Origin: Rotaria socialis
Taxonomy: Eukaryota; Rotifera; Eurotatoria; Philodinida; Philodinidae
Reading direction: 5' to 3'
Length of the DNA stretch: 64,000 nt
NCBI GenBank assembly: GCA_905331475.1
Contig: CAJNYU010000157.1
Coordinates: 186,001-250,000 of the forward strand
The notes below the pieces were generated by a model. That model made no database searches and was not told the DNA's origin. It saw only the letters and a program-made list of their open reading frames with translations. Within the stretch, counting starts at the first letter, position 1. Each line of letters starts with the position of its first letter. Positions 59,724-64,000 of the stretch are shown here, piece by piece. A program made the position numbers and the translations under genes.

Positions 59724-62538
59724 ATGTCGAAAGAGACTGATGAGGATAATCGTAGTCAACTTTCTTTTTGGTTTGGGAGCTGTTGCAATAATTTATTTCA
59801 ACGATCAAAAACATCTCCATCAGAACACATTCATTCAAGTTTAATCGATAAGAATCAAAAAAATTCTCGTTTTGTATCTCAGGCTGGCAAACAAATTGTG
59901 ACACGTGATTCAAATTTCGACGGTCTACTTCACGATCCTCTTGAAGAAAATATTACTTCTATCCTTCATACTAATGAAAACACGATTCCCTGGGAAGATT
60001 ACAAAGAACTCATGCGTATAACAAGTCCTTTTCATATAACAGTAGAAACACTCACTCATGTTATGACAGCTATGGAAAAACATTGCCAAATGGGTCTTGA
60101 TCCAAGTACAAAAACTGATAGTGATCTTAAAATGTTACCGACATATGTAACAAATTTGCCAACAAAAAATGAATACGGTGAAATATTAGCGCTTGATATT
60201 GGCGGTACAAATTTTCGAACATTATTAGTTAAACTTAATCCAAATACTGAATCTGAAGTTATATCGGAAGCACATATTGTGCCGGATTCGAAAAAAATTC
60301 TTGGAAATGATTTATTCGAATTTATTGTCGATGTATTAAAACAATTTATGATACGAAATCAGCTTGATCTAAATCTAGAATATGTACTTGGTTTTACATT
60401 TAGTTTTGCATGTGAACAGATAGCGTTGAATAAGGGCAAATTTTTAACACCATCAAAAGGATGGATTTTATCAGATTTAATTGGACAAGATGTTGTCGAA
60501 AAATTACAAAGAGTTATCTATCAGAAACAGTTAAAAGTTAAAATAACAGCATTAATTAATGATACAGTTGGAACACTGATGGCTTGCGGTAAGTTATTTA
60601 TATGATGATTGTTGAATTTGTAAACTTATTTTGAACGCAAAATCAACTGAAATGAATAGTTTTATTTCTCCTAAAAATGACTCCTTTGTGCAAAAAACGG
60701 TGATCTTTTCATGTTGAGAATCGTCAGAAATTCTGTGTAGAACACACTGATCATTAAAGAAAAATTAGATACAAATTTTGTTTTTCTCTCTTCTATTTAG
60801 CTTATCATGAGCCTACTTGTCGAGTAGGTGTAATTCTTGGTAAATAAGTTTTCTGATTAACCAAAACGTAATGTTGATATTTTACTTCATAATTAGGTAC
60901 TGGTACAAATGCCTGCTATTTTGAAGATATCAATAAAATTCATACTATCAAGGATCGATCAGTTCTTTCGTCAGAGGCAACAGACATGATTATTAATACG
61001 GAATGGGGTGCTCTCGGTATTTATATATAAGTGAATTGCAACTTTTCAGTACAGTTGAATTGAAATAGTATCTAAACGGTTCAAGAATAAAACTTCGATT
61101 GCTTTCGATGTCTATTTCAGATAGGAACAGTTTGTTAACATTCTTCTAAATATTTGTCAAGATACGATTTATTTTAATACAAATATATTGACAAAAATAG
61201 TCGGCGATTGCAGCACACTGTAATTCGATGTAAAAGAGAAGAGATTATTAATTCGGAGTCAACAGACACAATGTAGATAGTGTCTCTTTCCGAAATGCAC
61301 ACGAGTTCGATGATAGAAAAAGCAAAGTCTATTTTCAGTCAGTCTCACTATAAAAAAAATTCAATCTAGACGATAGTCGGAAAAAAAACAAATTCTGTTA
61401 TGTAGTATTTCAGATGAGCACTAGTCGAAATAGAATGAGAGAAACATCTTTTTGTGCGACCGAATTTCACACAAGTTCTTTCTTTCATGTATTGAACAGT
61501 ATGAACTTGGTGGTAGGTCAGTGGATTTGTAAGATAAATAGTTTGAGTTTCCTATGAGTATGGGGCACTCAGAGACTCGACAATACAAAAGATAATAAAA
61601 ATATCATTGAAATAAATCAATTAGAATTTGTGTTCTCAGTCGGATAAGACTATCATGTCAATCGTACGAAACAAGAAAGTTGCAATTCTTGTAAATCTAT
61701 TTCTTTTAGTCGACCAAAATTTTCGTTTTACTAGGTGAAAAAGGTTGTCTAGACATGTTAATAACAGATTTTGATAGAGAAATCGATAGAATGTCAAATA
61801 ATCCAGGCGTACATATATTTGAAAAACTTATATCCGGAATGTATATGGGTCGTTTAGCTGCTGAAGTTTTAGCTGCTCTTATTAATCAAGGTATTATTTT
61901 GAAAATTCAACGTGACCATAAACAATCGTATCGTTATTATGCACCATTTCATGCACTTTATATGTTGCAAACGAGTCATATATCAGAAATTGAACTCGAT
62001 ACTGGTCGTACATTTGCTAATACAAGAAATGTTTTAAAAAAATTAGGTTTAGAATATGCAACAAATGCTGATTGTGCTATTATATCATATACATGTCGAC
62101 TAATCTCCAGGCTTGAAATCACAATGAATTCATAGGCAAAGATGTTCTTTCTATTTTCTCGATTTTAGACGAGCAGCTATGCTCACTGCGGCAGCGATAG
62201 CTGTTTTGATGAAAAGACTTCATGAAAATGGAAAAGTTGACATGAAAAAGATTTGTATTGGCATTGATGGTAGTCTGTATCGTTTTCATCCTCGCTTCAA
62301 TATGGTTATTCAACGGCACCTGAAAATTCTTGCTCCAGTTTTACTCAATTATGAATTACGTATTAGTGCTGATGGTAGACTCATGATTCTTTGAAAATAA
62401 CTGTCACACGAATATTATCTAGGTTCTGGAATAGGTGCTGCCATATGTGCTATAACAGCAAATGATGCGCGTAAAGCTCTACGGAAAGGTGAAATTAAAA
62501 AATCTCCTTTCTATCAACAGCATAATAACATTTCGTAA
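59724..62538 (+). CDS. HK: Hexokinase
   Basis: Cytosolic enzyme phosphorylating glucose with ATP, first step of glycolysis. Six exons: 59724-60588, 60801-60839 (39 nt), 60897-61016, 61735-62110, 62169-62374 and 62423-62538; 573 residues, a single ~50-kDa-type unit with an N-terminal extension. Motifs: phosphate loop LALDIGGTNFRTLLV, sugar-binding GFTFSF (S227), SKGW (S244, K245), NDTVGTLMAC (catalytic D280), GTGTN (N306), INTEWGA (E337), FEKLISG (E371) and the adenosine motif GIDGSLYRFHP. All sugar contacts known from glucokinase are present, with Thr168 as Ser. Oddities: Ala after TFSF where Pro is usual, Arg381 where YMGE is usual, and GSGIGAA for GSGKGAA. The intron at 62111-62168 starts GC instead of GT. 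Confidence 0.95.
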
Positions 62539-63261
62539 TTAATACATATTTTACAATTAAAAACCATTCAATGATTTTTTACGACAAAACAAAATGCATT
62601 CAGAGTCCCTATGTTCAAGTTTATTAAACATATATTTGTTAAAGATTGTTAAAGAGAAAATTGGTAGCACATATTTTTAAACAGATTTATCAATAAAAAA
62701 TAATGATGTATCTTGAAAAGTATTTTAATAAATTTTCTTGTCGAGCACAACATAATATGATTTATCTGAACTTCAACGAAAACTATTTTTAAATGGGCAC
62801 TACATTGAATATTAATCATCTTAGTTTTTTTTTTCTCAAACTCATGTTATACTTGCAAATAATTAGTGATAAAAGAAAAATTATATTTTCTTGTCTAAAA
62901 ACCAGTTAGATAGAAGAAATAATTTATTGAACTTTACCGCTTTCTGTCAATAGTTATTAGTCTAGACGTCAATTGTTTTTGCTGCATGAATCAAGAGAGA
63001 GAAAAGAAACGGTAACTTGCCTTTAACGTACTTATGAGAAGGAAAAAAAAGAGCTAATGAGGAAAATAAGACAAACAGACAAACAAACATAAAGAATAAC
63101 CAAACCGAAGAAAATTTGGCGTTCAAATGCATAGAATTATATGTCTGTGTCACACGACAAAAAAGAGAGAGAAGAAAAAGAAGAATCCGAACGAGAGAGA
63201 GTAAAGACAAAGACATACATAAATATCGAGATAGTCAGAGACAGAAAAACGAGAAATATAT
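62539..63261. other. Spacer between hexokinase and Gln-rich gene
   Basis: About 0.7 kb between two converging genes (hexokinase plus, Gln-rich gene minus). It contains AATAAA-like sequence near 62692 and an AGAGAGA-rich stretch near 63160-63200; no gene is seen. Confidence 0.5.
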
Positions 63262-64000
63262 TTAACGATTATAATTGCCTTGCGATACTGTGTCTAAGCC
63301 GGGTTGGGAAGGTGGTTGTTGCTGTTGTTGTTGTTGTTGTTGTTGCTGCTGCTGCTGTTGTTGTTGTTGTTGCGCTGGTGTGGGAGGTTGTGGTTGCGAT
63401 AGTTGAGGAAAATAGCCAGCTGCCTCGTATTGACTTCGATGTAAATATGCGGCTTGTTGCTGTTGTTGTATTTGTTGAGAGGGATCAAACATTATATTAT
63501 ATGCGGCATTCATTTGTGGCGACATATTTGCTGAAAGCGACTGAACTTGTTGTGGAGCAGGTATCCACCCAGCAGGTGTTCCATATGCAAAAGCAGTGGG
63601 CATGGCACCATTAAATGTATATTGTGGAGTAATAGGATGGCCACTAGTACTACTGCCAGAACTTGTTTGACCTGATGCTGATGCTGGTCGACCAGTGGTA
63701 TTAGTCGCACTGGTTGATGAAGCTTGTTGAGGTGTTGCATTTTGCCCATTACCATAGGCACGTGGTTGATCAATTGTTGACTGTTGCTGCTGTTGAGGAG
63801 GTGAGCGCGCTAATTGCCAATGAGGATGTACACCTGCTGCTGACGAATATAAACTGTACATACGTGGATCTAGAAAAGAAAAAAAGAAAGAAATAAGACA
63901 TAAAAGAAAAAGAAATATTTTATTTCATTTTACTTTACCCGCATAAAGTCCTGCGTAATGCATTTGAGGTATGCCTGGTGTAGTTGATCCAGCTGAAGTA
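63262..64000 (-). CDS. Gln-rich protein, C-terminal part (runs off window)
   Basis: The 3' end of a minus-strand gene: exons 63939-64000 (continuing beyond the window) and 63262-63869, joined by a 69-nt intron in frame (MHYAGLYA-D-PRMYSLYSS). The visible part is about 223 residues of low-complexity, disordered sequence rich in Gln, Pro, Ser and Ala, with a run of about 20 Gln (CAA/CAG codons, about 63313-63372), ending QGNYNR. There is no catalytic motif. Such tails occur in RNA-binding and transcription-related proteins, but the gene cannot be named without its upstream exons. Confidence 0.68.

Noticed and set aside
62169-62374. Separate small gene from the ATG-like start in this exon
   Set aside because: It is hexokinase exon 5 (RAAMLTAAAIAVLMKR), continuous with its neighbours.

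Overview
The window is animal (metazoan) nuclear DNA, AT-rich, with intron-bearing genes on both strands. Many introns are only about 45-90 nt, mixed with a few of 1-2 kb. The gene content (aminergic GPCR, geminin, CAPZB, XRN1, RYK/Derailed, MMD/PAQR, SMKR1, GIPC, plexin, hexokinase), the very short introns and a secreted Cys-rich/Thr-rich/Kelch mosaic protein fit a small invertebrate best. A bdelloid rotifer is my leading guess; this is inference and no species marker was seen. There are no bacterial, CRISPR or operon features, and no rRNA or tRNA that I could support.

Layout. 1-4.4 kb: gene-free and repeat-rich, with a complete hAT-like MITE (perfect 18-bp terminal inverted repeats and a perfect 8-bp target duplication). 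4.4-8.1 kb (-): aminergic GPCR with a 34-Asn tract in its third cytoplasmic loop. 8.1-12.8 kb: gene-free. 12.8-15.3 kb (-): geminin. 15.6-17.6 kb (-): CAPZB. 18.7-27.8 kb (-): XRN1, 15 exons. 28.1-33.5 kb (+): RYK/Derailed Wnt receptor pseudokinase, divergent from XRN1 over 375 bp, with an unrecognised antisense gene nested in one intron. 34.7-38.8 kb (+): possible cryptic exons, then a Cys-rich/Thr-rich/Kelch gene. 40-41 kb (+): MMD/PAQR membrane protein. 41.6-41.9 kb (-): SMKR1. 42.4-44 kb (+): GIPC. 44.8-45.7 kb (+): possible spliced tail of an unknown gene. 45.7-50.5 kb: gene desert. 50.5-58.9 kb (+): plexin with a divergent cytoplasmic domain. 59.7-62.5 kb (+): hexokinase. 63.3-64 kb (-): 3' end of a Gln-rich gene that runs off the window.

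The genes are ordinary, separately transcribed eukaryotic genes. Several belong to cell signalling and guidance (RYK as Wnt receptor, plexin as semaphorin receptor, GIPC as PDZ adaptor), but nothing in the sequence shows that they act as a cluster. Exon joins were derived by eye from GT/AG sites and reading frame; for each recognised gene the exon lengths add up to a continuous frame.

The most interesting non-gene signal is a set of short non-autonomous elements. Their ends start CAGAG or TAGA, and each carries its own simple-sequence arms (CAAGTC, CCCTAC, CCGCCG, CCGGTC). At least two have clear 8-bp target duplications, and several sit inside introns.
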